Source: Embleya hyalina
GTDB taxonomy: Bacteria > Actinomycetota > Actinomycetes > Streptomycetales > Streptomycetaceae
Direction: 5' to 3'
Length of the DNA stretch: 64,000 bases
NCBI RefSeq assembly: GCF_003967355.1
Contig: NZ_BIFH01000049.1
Location: 10,113 to 74,112, forward strand
The notes beneath the pieces were generated by a model. That model searched no databases and was not told where the DNA came from. It saw only the letters and a list, made by a program, of their open reading frames with translations. Below, piece after piece: positions 8,619 to 18,124 of this stretch; positions within the stretch are counted from its first letter, which is position 1, and every line of letters begins with the position of its first letter. The position numbers were made by a program, and so were the translations under genes.

Positions 8619-10382
8619 ATGACATCGACGGGGAAGCGCCGATTCGTCGCGCTGTTCGCGGTAGGGGCCCTCGCGGCCTCGGCCTCCGCGTGCAGCAGCG
8701 GCGGCGGAGACAAGAAGGACAACACGGCGAAACCCTCCGCCAAGACGGCGTCCGTCGTGATCGGCACCGCAGCCGACTCGAAGGGCCCGGCGGCCGAGGT
8801 GCCCGGCGCCAAGAAGGGCGGCGTGGCCGGCGTCCTCAACCGCACCGGCTTCTCGCACCTGGACCCGGGTCGCGCCTACGTCAGCAACCTGATGACGGTG
8901 TCCGAGCTGATCTCGCGCCGGCTGACCACCTACAAGCGCGAGGGTGACAAGACCACCCTCGTCGGTGACCTGGCGACCGACACCGGCACCACCACCGACG
9001 GCGGCAAGACCTGGAAGTACACGCTCAAGGACAACCTGAAGTACGAGGACGGCACGCCGATCGTGGCCGCCGACGTCAAGTACGGCGTCGAGCGCATGTT
9101 CAACAAGGCGTGGAACGAGGGCCCGGTCTGGATCCAGGGCTGGCTGACCGGCTCGGACAAGTACTGGGAGGCCTACCCCGGTCCGTACGAGGGCGCCGAG
9201 CTGCCGAACGACAAGATCGAGGTGCCGGACGCGAAGACGATCATCTTCCATCTGGCCTCGCCGCAGGGCGACTTCCCCTTCGCCGCCGCGATGGGCACCA
9301 CCGCTCCGATGCCCAAGTCGAAGGACACCAAGGAGCAGATCGACACCAAGCCGTTCGCCAGCGGCCCGTACAAGATCACCACGCACGAGCCGGACAAGCA
9401 GCTGATCCTGGACAAGAACCCGAACTGGGACCCGGCCAGCGACTCGGTGCGCCACCAGTACGTGGACCAGTTCAAGTTCGAGATGGGCATCCCGGGCGCG
9501 ACGCAGTTCCAGCGGCTGACCGCCGCGGCCGGCAGCGACGCCGCCGCGTTCACCCTGAACGAGCGTCCCGACGCCAACTTCGCCCAGCAGATCGCCACCG
9601 ACCCGGCGCTGAAGAACCGGGTCACGGACGGCATCGGCCCGTACGCGAACCGGTTCGACATCAACAACCTGCGGATCACCGACGTCAACGTCCGCAAGGC
9701 GATGGCGATCGCGTTCCCGCGGCAGTCCGCGCGTCTGGCCGAGGGCGGCCCCACCGCGGGCGACTTCTCCACCACCATCGCCTCGCCGACCCAGCTGGGC
9801 TACGCGCCGTACAAGAGCCTGTTCGACGGTCTGCCGCCGGACGGCGACCAGGCCAAGGCCAAGCAGATGCTGGAGGCCGCGGGCAAGGTCGGCCAGAAGG
9901 TCGTGCTGTGCATCAACACGACCAAGGTCCAGCAGGAGCGCGCGCTGCCGATCATGGACATGCTCGGCAAGGCCGGCTTCCAGATGGAGCGCAAGGAGAT
10001 CTCCGACAAGGAGTACTACGACGTCATCGGCAAGCTCGACACGCCGTGTGACCTCTACTGGGCGGGCTGGGGAGCGGACTGGCCGACCGGCTCGACCGTC
10101 TACACCCCGGTGTACGACAGCCGCCAGGTGCTCGACAACGGCCAGAACTACGCGAAGTACAAGAACCCGGCCGTGGACGCGGAGATCGACCGCATCCTGA
10201 AGATCACCGACACCAACGCGCAGGCCGTCGAGTGGATGAAGCTCGACGAGAAGATCATGCAGGACGTGCCGTCCATCCCGTACATCTACCAGCGTCACCG
10301 CCTGGTGTACGGCCCGCAGATCGGCGGCGCCGCGCTCAACTCCAAGGGCGCGATCGACCTGAACAACATCTTCATCAAGTAG
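8619..10382 (+). CDS. Oligopeptide-binding lipoprotein (SBP_bac_5), BldKB-position
   Basis: A 587-residue extracytoplasmic solute-binding protein of the OppA/DppA class. The lipoprotein signal peptide has basic residues MTSTGKRR, a hydrophobic core, then ASASAC as lipobox (Cys about residue 25), followed by a Gly/Ser/Lys linker. The mature part has the family pattern, with WKYTLKDNLKYEDGTPI and an ADVKYGVERMF helix. The ATG is preceded by GAGGGG 6 nt upstream. It lies 129 bp after the permease and is followed by a strong intra-operon hairpin (10419-10462), consistent with the binding protein being made in excess. The ligand cannot be predicted. Confidence 0.93.
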   Translation: MTSTGKRRFVALFAVGALAASASACSSGGGDKKDNTAKPSAKTASVVIGTAADSKGPAAEVPGAKKGGVAGVLNRTGFSHLDPGRAYVSNLMTVSELISRRLTTYKREGDKTTLVGDLATDTGTTTDGGKTWKYTLKDNLKYEDGTPIVAADVKYGVERMFNKAWNEGPVWIQGWLTGSDKYWEAYPGPYEGAELPNDKIEVPDAKTIIFHLASPQGDFPFAAAMGTTAPMPKSKDTKEQIDTKPFASGPYKITTHEPDKQLILDKNPNWDPASDSVRHQYVDQFKFEMGIPGATQFQRLTAAAGSDAAAFTLNERPDANFAQQIATDPALKNRVTDGIGPYANRFDINNLRITDVNVRKAMAIAFPRQSARLAEGGPTAGDFSTTIASPTQLGYAPYKSLFDGLPPDGDQAKAKQMLEAAGKVGQKVVLCINTTKVQQERALPIMDMLGKAGFQMERKEISDKEYYDVIGKLDTPCDLYWAGWGADWPTGSTVYTPVYDSRQVLDNGQNYAKYKNPAVDAEIDRILKITDTNAQAVEWMKLDEKIMQDVPSIPYIYQRHRLVYGPQIGGAALNSKGAIDLNNIFIK

Positions 10383-10418
10383 CCGTCAGGCCCGTCGGCG
10401 GTCGATCCGCCCGTCGGT

Positions 10419-10462
10419 CGGTCGGTCCCGGGAGTCGCGATTTCGACTCCCGGGACCGACCG
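10419..10462 (+). terminator. 19-bp perfect hairpin between binding protein and permease (attenuator)
   Basis: Arms 10419-10437 and 10444-10462 pair perfectly around a 6-nt loop (cgattt). There is no T tract, so it is probably a partial terminator or an mRNA 3'-end stabiliser for the upstream binding-protein message, lowering expression of the downstream permease and ATPase genes. Confidence 0.72.
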
Positions 10463-10512
10463 GTCCGACCGGATCGATCGCCGGGGGCACATCGCGGAGG
10501 AAGACCGGCCTC

Positions 10513-11496
10513 ATGCTTCGATTCCTGGTCCGGCGGCTGCTCGGCGTAGCGGCGATCCTGCTTGTCGTCAGCCTCATCACGTTCTACCTGTTCTTCGCCG
10601 CCTCCGGCGAGGACTCGGTCGTGCGCCTGTCGTGTGGCAAGAACTGCACGCCAGAGATGCGCGAGACGGTCCGGCACAACCTCGGCCTGACCAAACCGCT
10701 CCTGGAGCAGTATTGGATCTTCATATCCGGGATCTTCGCCGGCCGTAACATCGGTGAGAAAACCTGCAACTTCCCGTGTCTGGGCTACTCGTTCGCCAAC
10801 AACCAGAACGTTTCGCACACGGTGGCGGACCGCTTCCCGACCACGGTGTCGCTGGCCATCGGCGCGGTCGTGCTGTTCATGACGCTGGGCATCGGCCTGG
10901 GCATCCTGGCCGCGATGCGGCGGGGGAAGAAGACCGACAAGGTCGCCACGGGCTTCGCGCTGCTCAGCGGCTCGGCACCGATCTACGTGCTCGGGCCCCT
11001 GTTCATCTATCTCTTCGTCCAGCAGTTGGGCTGGATGGATCGACCGCAGTATCACCAGTTCACCGACGATCCGTTCCAATGGGCGTCGGGACTGTTGTTG
11101 CCGTGGATCTGTCTGATGACCATCCACATGGCCATGTACGTCCGCCTCACCAGATCCACGATGGTGGACGTGTTGTCCGAGGACTACGTACGAACACTCA
11201 AGGCCAAGGGCCTGTCCGGACGCAGCGTGTACATCAAGCACGCCTTCCGGGGCGCGCTCAGCCCGATCGTCACCGTGCTCGGCGTGGACATCGGCGTGCT
11301 GATGAGCGGCACGATCATCACCGAGAGCACCTTCAGTCTGCACGGCATCGGCATGCTCGCGGTCACCTCGGTGACCGACTCCGACCTGCCGATGATGATG
11401 GGCGTGGTGGTCATCGCGGCCAGCTTCACGATGCTCGCGAATCTCGTGGTGGACCTGTTGTACGCCGTCATCGATCCACGGGTCCGGCTCTCGTGA
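10513..11496 (+). CDS. Oligopeptide ABC transporter permease (DppB/OppB family), BldKC-position
   Basis: A 327-residue permease. It starts with the typical MLRFLVRRLLG and TM1, then a large extracytoplasmic loop, then five TMs. The EAA loop reads YVRTLKAKGLSGRSV. The first loop contains four cysteines in two pairs (SCGKNC and TCNFPC), which could form disulfides outside the membrane. GGAGGA lies 13-18 nt upstream of the ATG, a long but usable spacing. The stop overlaps an in-frame GTG of the next gene, consistent with an operon. Works with the 7446 permease as a heterodimeric channel. Confidence 0.92.
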   Translation: MLRFLVRRLLGVAAILLVVSLITFYLFFAASGEDSVVRLSCGKNCTPEMRETVRHNLGLTKPLLEQYWIFISGIFAGRNIGEKTCNFPCLGYSFANNQNVSHTVADRFPTTVSLAIGAVVLFMTLGIGLGILAAMRRGKKTDKVATGFALLSGSAPIYVLGPLFIYLFVQQLGWMDRPQYHQFTDDPFQWASGLLLPWICLMTIHMAMYVRLTRSTMVDVLSEDYVRTLKAKGLSGRSVYIKHAFRGALSPIVTVLGVDIGVLMSGTIITESTFSLHGIGMLAVTSVTDSDLPMMMGVVVIAASFTMLANLVVDLLYAVIDPRVRLS

Positions 11497-11558
11497 GAGG
11501 GCGGCGTCCGATGAGTCAGCGTCACCGTCCACCAGCCGCAGGGGCCGAGGAGCAGGGC

Positions 11559-12671
11559 ATGGCCGCGAGTACCGATACCACCGCCGATCAGCCGACCGGC
11601 AAGGCCGAGACCGCGAAAAAGGCGGGGGCGCCCGCCCGATCCGACGGCTCCGACGCGTTCTTGTCGGTGCGCGATCTGCGGGTGCACTTCTCCACCGACG
11701 ACGGCGTGGTCAAGGCCGTGGACGGGTTGTCCTTCGACGTCGAGAAGGGCCGCACGCTCGGCATCGTCGGCGAGTCCGGCTCGGGCAAGTCGGTGTCCTC
11801 GTTGACCATCCTGGGGCTGCACAACCGGGAGAAGACGAAGATCGAGGGCGAGATCCGGTTCGACGGCCGCGAGTTGATCACCATGCCGGAGCGCAAGCTG
11901 CGCGACCTGCGCGGGCGGCGGATCTCGATGATCTTCCAGGACCCGCTCACCGCGCTGTCGCCGTTCTACACGGTGGGCGAGCAGATCGCCGAGTCCTATC
12001 GGCGGCACCTGGGCGCCAATCGCAGCGACGCGCACGCACGGGCGATCGAGATGCTGGATCGTGTCGGCATCCCGAATCCGAAGACCCGGGTGAACGACTA
12101 CCCGCACCACTTCTCCGGCGGCATGCGCCAGCGCGCGATGATCGCGATGTCGCTGGTGTGCGACCCGGACCTGCTGATCGCCGACGAGCCGACGACCGCG
12201 CTCGACGTGACGGTCCAGGCGCAGATCCTGGATCTGCTCCGCGACCTCCAGGACGAGTTCGGCACCGCGATCCTGTTCATCACCCACGACCTCGGCGTGA
12301 TCGCCCAGATGGCGCACGACGTGCTGGTGATGTACGCGGGACGCAGCGTGGAGAAGGGCACCGTGCGCGAGGTGCTGAAGAATCCGCGGCACCCGTACAC
12401 GTGGGGACTGCTGTCCTCGATGCCCAATCTCTCCGGTGACGTCGACGTTCCGCTGCGGCCGGTGCGTGGTACGCCGCCGAGTCTGCTGGCGCCGCCGCCG
12501 GGTTGTCCGTTCCACCCGCGGTGCGACTACGCCGACGTGGTGGGGGGCGAGCGGTGCCGGACCGAGCCGCCGCTCCTGGCGCTGTCCGAGGGGCGCGGTA
12601 CGGCCTGTCACCTGAGCGCCGAGGACAAGCAGCGGATCTTCATCGACGACGTCCGCCCGCTGCTCGGTTGA
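11559..12671 (+). CDS. Oligopeptide ABC transporter ATPase (DppD/OppD family), BldKD-position
   Basis: An ABC ATPase of 370 residues energising peptide uptake. Walker A is GESGSGKS, the Q-loop is in [12 protein letters not shown], the signature is FSGGMRQR, Walker B is [12 protein letters not shown] and the H-loop is ITHD. The C-terminal oligo_HPY region has four cysteines (C-X5-C-X10-C, then ACHL). The start is set at ATG 11559 because GAGGAG lies 6 nt upstream. GTG 11493 and ATG 11511 are in frame and would add a polar tail. It pairs with the next gene as the second ATPase. Confidence 0.93.
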   Translation: MAASTDTTADQPTGKAETAKKAGAPARSDGSDAFLSVRDLRVHFSTDDGVVKAVDGLSFDVEKGRTLGIVGESGSGKSVSSLTILGLHNREKTKIEGEIRFDGRELITMPERKLRDLRGRRISMIFQDPLTALSPFYTVGEQIAESYRRHLGANRSDAHARAIEMLDRVGIPNPKTRVNDYPHHFSGGMRQRAMIAMSLVCDPDLLIADEPTTALDVTVQAQILDLLRDLQDEFGTAILFITHDLGVIAQMAHDVLVMYAGRSVEKGTVREVLKNPRHPYTWGLLSSMPNLSGDVDVPLRPVRGTPPSLLAPPPGCPFHPRCDYADVVGGERCRTEPPLLALSEGRGTACHLSAEDKQRIFIDDVRPLLG

Positions 12672-12712
12672 TCGCCGAGGCTCGGCCGACGGCAGAAAGC
12701 AGGAGAACGACG

Positions 12713-13846
12713 ATGACCGAGACGATCAGCGAGACCCCGGCGCCGGCTCCGGACCCCGCGCCGAAGTCGCCCGGCGAACCGCTGCTCGACGTACGGGGGC
12801 TGGTCAAGTACTTCCCCGTCAAGGGCGGCGGCCTGGTCCGCCGCAAGATGCTCAACGTGCGCGCGGTGGACGGGATCGACCTGTCCGTCGCGGCGGGGGA
12901 GAGCGTGGGCCTGGTCGGCGAGTCCGGGTGTGGCAAGTCCACCACCGGTCGGCTGATCAGCCGGTTGCTCGAGCCCACCGGCGGCACGATCCACTACGAC
13001 GGCAACGACATCACGCACGCGACCCGCAAGCAGATCGCCCCGATCCGCAGCCAGATCCAGATGATCTTCCAGGACCCGTACTCGTCGCTGAACCCGCGAC
13101 AGACGGTCGGCACGATCGTGAGTTCGCCGATGGAGGTCAACGGGATCGACCCCGAGGGTGGCCGGAAAAAGCGGGTGCAGGAGCTGCTGGAACGCGTCGG
13201 TCTCAACCCCGAGCACTACAACCGTTTCCCGCACGAGTTCTCCGGCGGCCAGCGGCAGCGGATCGGGATCGCCCGCGCGCTCGCGCTCCAGCCCCGGTTG
13301 ATCGTGGCCGACGAGCCGGTCTCCGCGCTCGACGTGTCCATCCAGGCGCAGGTGGTCAACCTGCTCCAGGGCCTGCAACGGGACATGGGCATCGCGTTCG
13401 TGTTCATCGCGCACGACCTCGCGGTGGTGCGGCACTTCTCCCAGCGGGTGGCGGTGATGTACCTCGGCAAGATCGTCGAGATCGCCGACCGTACGTCGTT
13501 GTACGCGAATCCGCACCACCCGTACACGCACACGCTGCTCGCCGCGGTGCCGGAGACGGACCCGGACAAGAGCGGAAACCGGACACGGGTGCACGCCTTC
13601 GGCGACATGCCCAGTCCGATCAACCCGCCGTCCGGCTGCCGCTTCCGGACCCGCTGCCCCAAGGCACAGGACGTGTGTGCGAACGAGGAGCCCCCGTTGA
13701 TCGGGATCGACACGCTGCTCGCGGGCCACCGGGTGGCATGCCACTTCCCCGGTCCGCTGGAGGCGACCGCCAAGGCGGAGGAGTCGATGCCCGAGGAGCG
13801 GATCGAGGCGGCCCTCGAGGCGGGTATCACGACGGACCCGGAGTAA
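12713..13846 (+). CDS. Oligopeptide ABC transporter ATPase (DppF/OppF family), BldKE-position
   Basis: A 377-residue ABC ATPase. Walker [10 protein letters not shown], signature FSGGQRQR, Walker [13 protein letters not shown] and H-loop IAHD. The [11 protein letters not shown] helix after Walker B is typical of the OppF side. The C-terminus has C-X5-C-X6-C and a final ACHF. AGGAG lies 7 nt before the ATG. Last gene of the first permease operon; a hairpin terminator follows at 13889. Confidence 0.93.
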   Translation: MTETISETPAPAPDPAPKSPGEPLLDVRGLVKYFPVKGGGLVRRKMLNVRAVDGIDLSVAAGESVGLVGESGCGKSTTGRLISRLLEPTGGTIHYDGNDITHATRKQIAPIRSQIQMIFQDPYSSLNPRQTVGTIVSSPMEVNGIDPEGGRKKRVQELLERVGLNPEHYNRFPHEFSGGQRQRIGIARALALQPRLIVADEPVSALDVSIQAQVVNLLQGLQRDMGIAFVFIAHDLAVVRHFSQRVAVMYLGKIVEIADRTSLYANPHHPYTHTLLAAVPETDPDKSGNRTRVHAFGDMPSPINPPSGCRFRTRCPKAQDVCANEEPPLIGIDTLLAGHRVACHFPGPLEATAKAEESMPEERIEAALEAGITTDPE

Positions 13847-13888
13847 CGACGCGTCGTCGTATCGGCGGATCGTCGTACCGCTCCCGAG

Positions 13889-13924
13889 AACGGGATGCCA
13901 CCGATTTGGCGGCATCCCGTTTTT
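13889..13924 (+). terminator. Rho-independent terminator of first oligopeptide permease operon
   Basis: An 11-bp perfect stem (13889-13899 with 13911-13921), an 11-nt loop and a run of five T. Located 42 bp after the last ATPase stop. Confidence 0.85.
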
Positions 13925-14355
13925 CGTGCTTTCCTGCAGGTCAGCTACGCGCGTTGAACCCGATGTAACCGGTCGGTCCGCGCAGTCTCGGCCGAGTGAG
14001 TGCCGTCACGCTCCGTAGCGTTTCTCGCTTTGTGAGACGAGGTAGGGGCGTCTTATGGGTGTTCGTTCATCGGACTGTATGCTCCGGGCAGCGGTACATG
14101 GTGTCCGATTGATACGGCTTCATTACTGGTCTCATATGTCTGGGTTTCGAGATTGATCACGGATTTACGTGATCAAACTGAAACCTGCAAGGGATTGGTC
14201 ACGGCCAATCGGTGACGGATAGTAGATCCGCTTGTGCTCGGAACCTGGTCACGCGCTCGGGGGCGCCGACTCTACGAGCAGCTGTGACGGATGCTTCCCG
14301 CTCGGGTGGCCCCGTTGCACTTCACTTCGCTAGTGATTCCATGAGGAGGCAACCC
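13925..14355 (+). promoter_or_regulatory. 431-bp leader of second oligopeptide permease operon
   Basis: No credible gene. The middle (about 14050-14190) is AT-richer than its flanks and holds an inverted repeat at 14153-14176. The last 14 bp contain the ribosome site GAGGAGG (14343-14349) of the binding-protein gene. An ATG at 14341 overlaps this ribosome site and is not the start. Confidence 0.6.
14153..14176. promoter_or_regulatory. Inverted repeat TTGATCACG-N6-CGTGATCAA, candidate operator
   Basis: Two perfect 9-bp half sites (14153-14161 and 14168-14176) separated by gattta. Close by are further GTCAC/GTGAC elements (14198-14216, GGTCACGG ... CGGTGACGG). The symmetry suits a dimeric helix-turn-helix regulator controlling the second permease operon. 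The regulator is not identified. Confidence 0.55.
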
Positions 14356-16014
14356 ATGCGCGGAACAACGCGCGTGAAGTGGGTCGTCGGTGTGGCCGTT
14401 CTGGGCCTGGCCGCGACTGCGTGTGGCAGCAGCAGCGACGACAAGAAGGACGACAAGGGCGGCGGTGGCGGCAGCAACGGCCTGCCCGCCGGCTACTTCT
14501 CGGCCTACAGCACGGAGCCGCAGAACCCGCTTCAGCCCGCGAACTCGAACGAGACGGGTGGCTTCTACCCCCTCCAGCTCATGTTCCGCGGCCTGTACAC
14601 CTACGACTCCAAGACCGGCCAGCCCGTGCCGGCCATGGCGGAGTCGGTGGAGTCGACGGACTCGATCAACTACACGGTGAAGATCAAGTCCGGGTGGACC
14701 TTCCACAACGGCGAGCCGGTCACCGCGAAGTCGTACGTGGACGCCTGGAACTGGGGCGCCCTCTCCACGAACAAGCAGATCAACGCGAGCCCCTGGTTCG
14801 AGAAGATCGAGGGCTACGACGCGGTGCACCCCAAGGAGGGCGCGCCCACCAGCAAGGAGCTGACCGGCCTCAAGGTCGTGGACGACAAGACGTTCACGAT
14901 CAAGCTGGTCCAGGCGTACTCGTCCTTCAAGGCGAGCCTCGGCTACGTGGTCTACTCGCCGCTGCCGCAGGAGTTCTTCAAGGACCCGGCGAAGTACGGC
15001 GAGGCGCCGATCGGCAACGGTCCGTTCCAGCTGGACAGCGCCAACGGCGGCTGGAACCACAAGAAGTCGCTCACCGTGAAGAAGTTCGACAAGTACGCCG
15101 GTGACGACAAGCCGAAGTCGAACGGCGTGCAGCTGCAGTTCTACACGTCCTACGACGCGGGCTACACCGCGCTGCGCGACAACAAGCTCGACGTGATCGA
15201 CCAGATCCCCACGTCGGCGATCGGCAGCTTCAAGAAGGACCTGGGCGAGCGCGCGATCGAGGCCCCGCAGTTCTCGATCCAGAAGATCGGCTTCCCGCTG
15301 TACGACGCCGGCTGGGGCGCGCCGGGCAAGGAGAAGGTCCGCGCGGGCCTGTCCATGGCGATCGACCGGGCGAGCATCGTCAAGGCGATCTACAAGGGCG
15401 CCGAGCAGCCGGCGACCGACTGGCTGGCCCCGAACATCCCGGGTTACAGCAAGGACATCACCGGCGAGCTGACCAAGTACGACCCGGTCAAGGCCAAGCA
15501 GCTGGTCAAGGACGGCGGCGGCATCCCCGGTGGCAAGCTCACCATCGCCACCAACGCGGACGGCCCGCACAAGGAATGGGTCACCGCGGTCTGCAACAGC
15601 ATCAACGAGGTCATCGGCCAGGGTTCCTGCGAGCCGAAGCTCTACCCCGAGTTCGGTGTCGCCCGCAAGGACATCTCCGGTAAGAAGATGACGGGCGCGT
15701 ACCGCACCGGCTGGCGCGGCGACTACCCGTTCCCGGACAACTTCCTCGCCGACGTCTACCAGACCGGCGCCGCGTCCAACGACTCCGGCTACTCCAGCCC
15801 GGTCTTCGACGACCTGGCCAAGCGCGCGAGCGCCGCTTCGGACCAGACCCAGGCCATCCAGCTCTGGCAGGACGCCGAGAAGCAGATGGTGAAGGACGTT
15901 CCGTCGATCCCGCTCTGGTACTACGTGACCAAGGGCGGCTCCTCGACCAAGGTCTCCAACGTCCAGTTCGACCCGTACGGCAACCCGGTCTGGACCGAGG
16001 TCACCGTCAAGTAG
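14356..16014 (+). CDS. Oligopeptide-binding lipoprotein (SBP_bac_5), second permease
   Basis: A 552-residue solute-binding lipoprotein. The signal sequence MRGTTRVKWVV is followed by a hydrophobic stretch and AATAC as lipobox (Cys about residue 23), then an Asp/Lys/Gly linker. The mature protein has SGWTFHNGEPVTAKSYVDAW, the peptide-binding family pattern, and ends with VPSIPLWYY. The TEPQNPL segment after the linker is typical of actinobacterial members. GAGGAGG 6 nt upstream fixes the start. It is only distantly similar to the 8619 lipoprotein, so the two importers probably have different peptides. Followed by an attenuator hairpin. Confidence 0.93.
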   Translation: MRGTTRVKWVVGVAVLGLAATACGSSSDDKKDDKGGGGGSNGLPAGYFSAYSTEPQNPLQPANSNETGGFYPLQLMFRGLYTYDSKTGQPVPAMAESVESTDSINYTVKIKSGWTFHNGEPVTAKSYVDAWNWGALSTNKQINASPWFEKIEGYDAVHPKEGAPTSKELTGLKVVDDKTFTIKLVQAYSSFKASLGYVVYSPLPQEFFKDPAKYGEAPIGNGPFQLDSANGGWNHKKSLTVKKFDKYAGDDKPKSNGVQLQFYTSYDAGYTALRDNKLDVIDQIPTSAIGSFKKDLGERAIEAPQFSIQKIGFPLYDAGWGAPGKEKVRAGLSMAIDRASIVKAIYKGAEQPATDWLAPNIPGYSKDITGELTKYDPVKAKQLVKDGGGIPGGKLTIATNADGPHKEWVTAVCNSINEVIGQGSCEPKLYPEFGVARKDISGKKMTGAYRTGWRGDYPFPDNFLADVYQTGAASNDSGYSSPVFDDLAKRASAASDQTQAIQLWQDAEKQMVKDVPSIPLWYYVTKGGSSTKVSNVQFDPYGNPVWTEVTVK

Positions 16015-16045
16015 CGATCCGGATATGACCCGGCATCGACCACGG

Positions 16046-16075
16046 TCCGGCCGCACCGCAATCGGTGCGGCCGGA
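16046..16075 (+). terminator. 13-bp perfect hairpin after binding-protein gene (attenuator)
   Basis: Stem 16046-16058 with 16063-16075, loop caat, followed by TCTT. Located 31 bp after the binding-protein stop and 97 bp before the next gene. It matches the position of the hairpin in the first permease operon, so it probably gives excess binding protein over membrane components. Confidence 0.75.
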
Positions 16076-16172
16076 TCTTGGCGGTGACGGGCCGGGCCGG
16101 CGACGTGCGATCCACGACGCCGGCCTGGGTCCGATCCTCGCTTCGGGCCGACGACGACAGCAGGAGGCTGGC

Positions 16173-17102
16173 ATGGGGCGTTATGTCGTACGGCGACTGC
16201 TCCAGATGATCCCGGTGTTCATCGGGACCACGTTCTTGATCTATTACATGGTGTACCAGCTGGGTGGCGACCCCATCTCGGCCATGTTCGGCGACAAGGG
16301 TGCCGACCCTGTCTTCGTGCGCCTGAAGCGGGAAGAGTTCCACCTGAACGACCCGCTGATCGTGCAGTACTGGTACTACATCACCGACCTGCTCCAGGGT
16401 AATTTCGGGACCAGCTTCAACGGCCGTCCCGTCGCCGAGGAGCTGAAGCGCGCCTTCCCGGTGTCGATCCGGCTCGCCATGATCGCCTTCGCGATCGAGG
16501 TCGTCATCGGTGTCGGCCTCGGCCTGCTGTCCGGCCTGCGCCGCGGCAAGCTGGCGGACACCATGGTCCTCGCGGGCACCCTGGTGGTCATCTCGATCCC
16601 GGTGTTCGTGCTCGGCACCGTCGCGCAGTTCTGGCTCGGCAGCGAGTGGGGCATCTTCGAAGCCACCGCGAGTGTGGGCGACCCCACCTGGAGTCAGTTG
16701 GTCCTGCCCGGCCTCGTGCTCGGTTCGCTCTCGCTGGCCTTCGTCGCCCGATTGACCCGAACCAGCGTCGCGGAGAACATGCGCGCGGACTACGTGCGTA
16801 CGGCCACGGCCAAGGGTCTCCCGCGCCGCCGGGTGGTCACCCGCCACCTGCTGCGCAACTCGCTCATCCCCGTGGTGACGTTCCTGGGCGCCGACCTCGG
16901 CGCGCTGATGGCCGGCGCGATCGTGACCGAGGGCATCTTCAACGTCGACGGCGTCGGCCGCCTGATCTACCTCGCGGTCACCAAGCACGAGAGCTCGACA
17001 GTGGTCGGCGCGGTGGCGGCACTGGTGATGATCTATCTGGTCATGAACCTGATCGTCGACCTGCTGTACGCCGTCCTGGACCCGAGGATCCGGTATGCCT
17101 GA
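16173..17102 (+). CDS. Oligopeptide ABC transporter permease (DppB/OppB family), second permease
   Basis: A 309-residue permease starting MGRYVVRRLLQMIPVF with six TMs and the EAA loop YVRTATAKGLPRRRVVTRH. It lacks the extra cysteine pairs seen in the first system's DppB-type permease. AGGAGG lies 6 nt before the ATG. The 3' end overlaps the next permease by 8 bp, indicating coupled translation of the two channel subunits. Confidence 0.94.
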   Translation: MGRYVVRRLLQMIPVFIGTTFLIYYMVYQLGGDPISAMFGDKGADPVFVRLKREEFHLNDPLIVQYWYYITDLLQGNFGTSFNGRPVAEELKRAFPVSIRLAMIAFAIEVVIGVGLGLLSGLRRGKLADTMVLAGTLVVISIPVFVLGTVAQFWLGSEWGIFEATASVGDPTWSQLVLPGLVLGSLSLAFVARLTRTSVAENMRADYVRTATAKGLPRRRVVTRHLLRNSLIPVVTFLGADLGALMAGAIVTEGIFNVDGVGRLIYLAVTKHESSTVVGAVAALVMIYLVMNLIVDLLYAVLDPRIRYA

Positions 17103-18108
17103 CATGAACAAGCAGCAGCGCGAACAGCTGCCGACGGCGAGCGACGAGCAGCCCCAGTTCGGCTCGATCGAGAACCCCGGCCTGATGTTGGCGGACGAAG
17201 AGGGCACGACGCTGGAGAAGCGTGGCGCCTACGCGGCCCCCGAGGTCCAGGGCCCGCAGAGCAAGCCCCGCGGCGCGTGGGGCGAGGCGTGGCGCGAGCT
17301 GCGGCACAACCCGAGTTTCTACGTCTCCGGCGTGCTGCTGTTGTTCCTGATCTTCATGGCGTTCTTCCCGGGCGTGTTCACCGACATCGATCCGCGGCAC
17401 TGTCCGATTTTGGACACCAACAAGGACCCGTCGGGAGACCACTGGTTCGGCACCAACGTCCAGGGGTGCGACGTGTACGCGCGCACCGTGTTCGGTGCCC
17501 GCGCCTCGATCATCGTCGGCGTCGCCACGACCGCGCTGATCGTGGTCATCGGCGGTCTCATCGGTGCGTTGTCCGGCTACTTCGGCGGCTGGCTCGACAC
17601 CATCCTGGCCCGGGTGACGGACATTTTCTTCGGCATCCCGCTGCTGCTCGCGGCGCTGGTGTTCATGAGCTCGTTCAAGGACCGCACGGTGTGGACCGTG
17701 GTCGCCGCGCTCGGCATCTTCGGTTGGATGCAGATCGCGCGCATCATGCGTGGTTCGGTGATCACCGTGAAGAAGTCCGACTACGTGGTGGCGGCCCGCG
17801 CCCTGGGCGCCGGCACCGGCCGCATCCTGGGTCGGCACGTGTTGCCCAACGCGATCGCCCCGGTGATCGTGGTCGCGACCATCTCGCTCGGCACCTTCAT
17901 CGCCACCGAGGCGACACTGTCGTTCCTCGGTATCGGGCTGCCGCCCACCGAGATCTCGTGGGGTGCGGACATCAGCTCGGCGACCACCGCGCTGCGCGAC
18001 TCGCCGTACCAGCTGATCTTCCCGTCGATCTTCCTCTCGGTCACGGTGTTCAGCTTCATCCTGCTCGGCGACGCGGTGCGCGACGCCCTCGACCCGAAGC
18101 TCCGCTGA
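17095..18108 (+). CDS. Oligopeptide ABC transporter permease (DppC/OppC family), second permease
   Basis: A 337-residue permease. A hydrophilic N-terminal tail of about 75 residues precedes TM1 (SFYVSGVLLLFLIFMAFFPG). The HWFGTNVQGCDVYAR loop and the EAA loop SDYVVAARALGAGTGRI are diagnostic. The start ATG lies inside the end of the preceding gene (8-bp overlap). A second in-frame ATG three codons later is possible. Partner of the 16173 permease. Confidence 0.93.
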   Translation: MPDMNKQQREQLPTASDEQPQFGSIENPGLMLADEEGTTLEKRGAYAAPEVQGPQSKPRGAWGEAWRELRHNPSFYVSGVLLLFLIFMAFFPGVFTDIDPRHCPILDTNKDPSGDHWFGTNVQGCDVYARTVFGARASIIVGVATTALIVVIGGLIGALSGYFGGWLDTILARVTDIFFGIPLLLAALVFMSSFKDRTVWTVVAALGIFGWMQIARIMRGSVITVKKSDYVVAARALGAGTGRILGRHVLPNAIAPVIVVATISLGTFIATEATLSFLGIGLPPTEISWGADISSATTALRDSPYQLIFPSIFLSVTVFSFILLGDAVRDALDPKLR

Positions 18109-18124
18109 GGGAGGGGACAGACAA

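Noticed and set aside
13925-14152. Possible tRNA or small gene in the leader of the second permease
   Set aside because: No cloverleaf or T-loop sequence and no ORF with a ribosome site.
14212-14355. Upstream start for the second binding lipoprotein
   Set aside because: It would put about 48 residues before the signal peptide and span the GAGGAGG ribosome site at 14343-14349.
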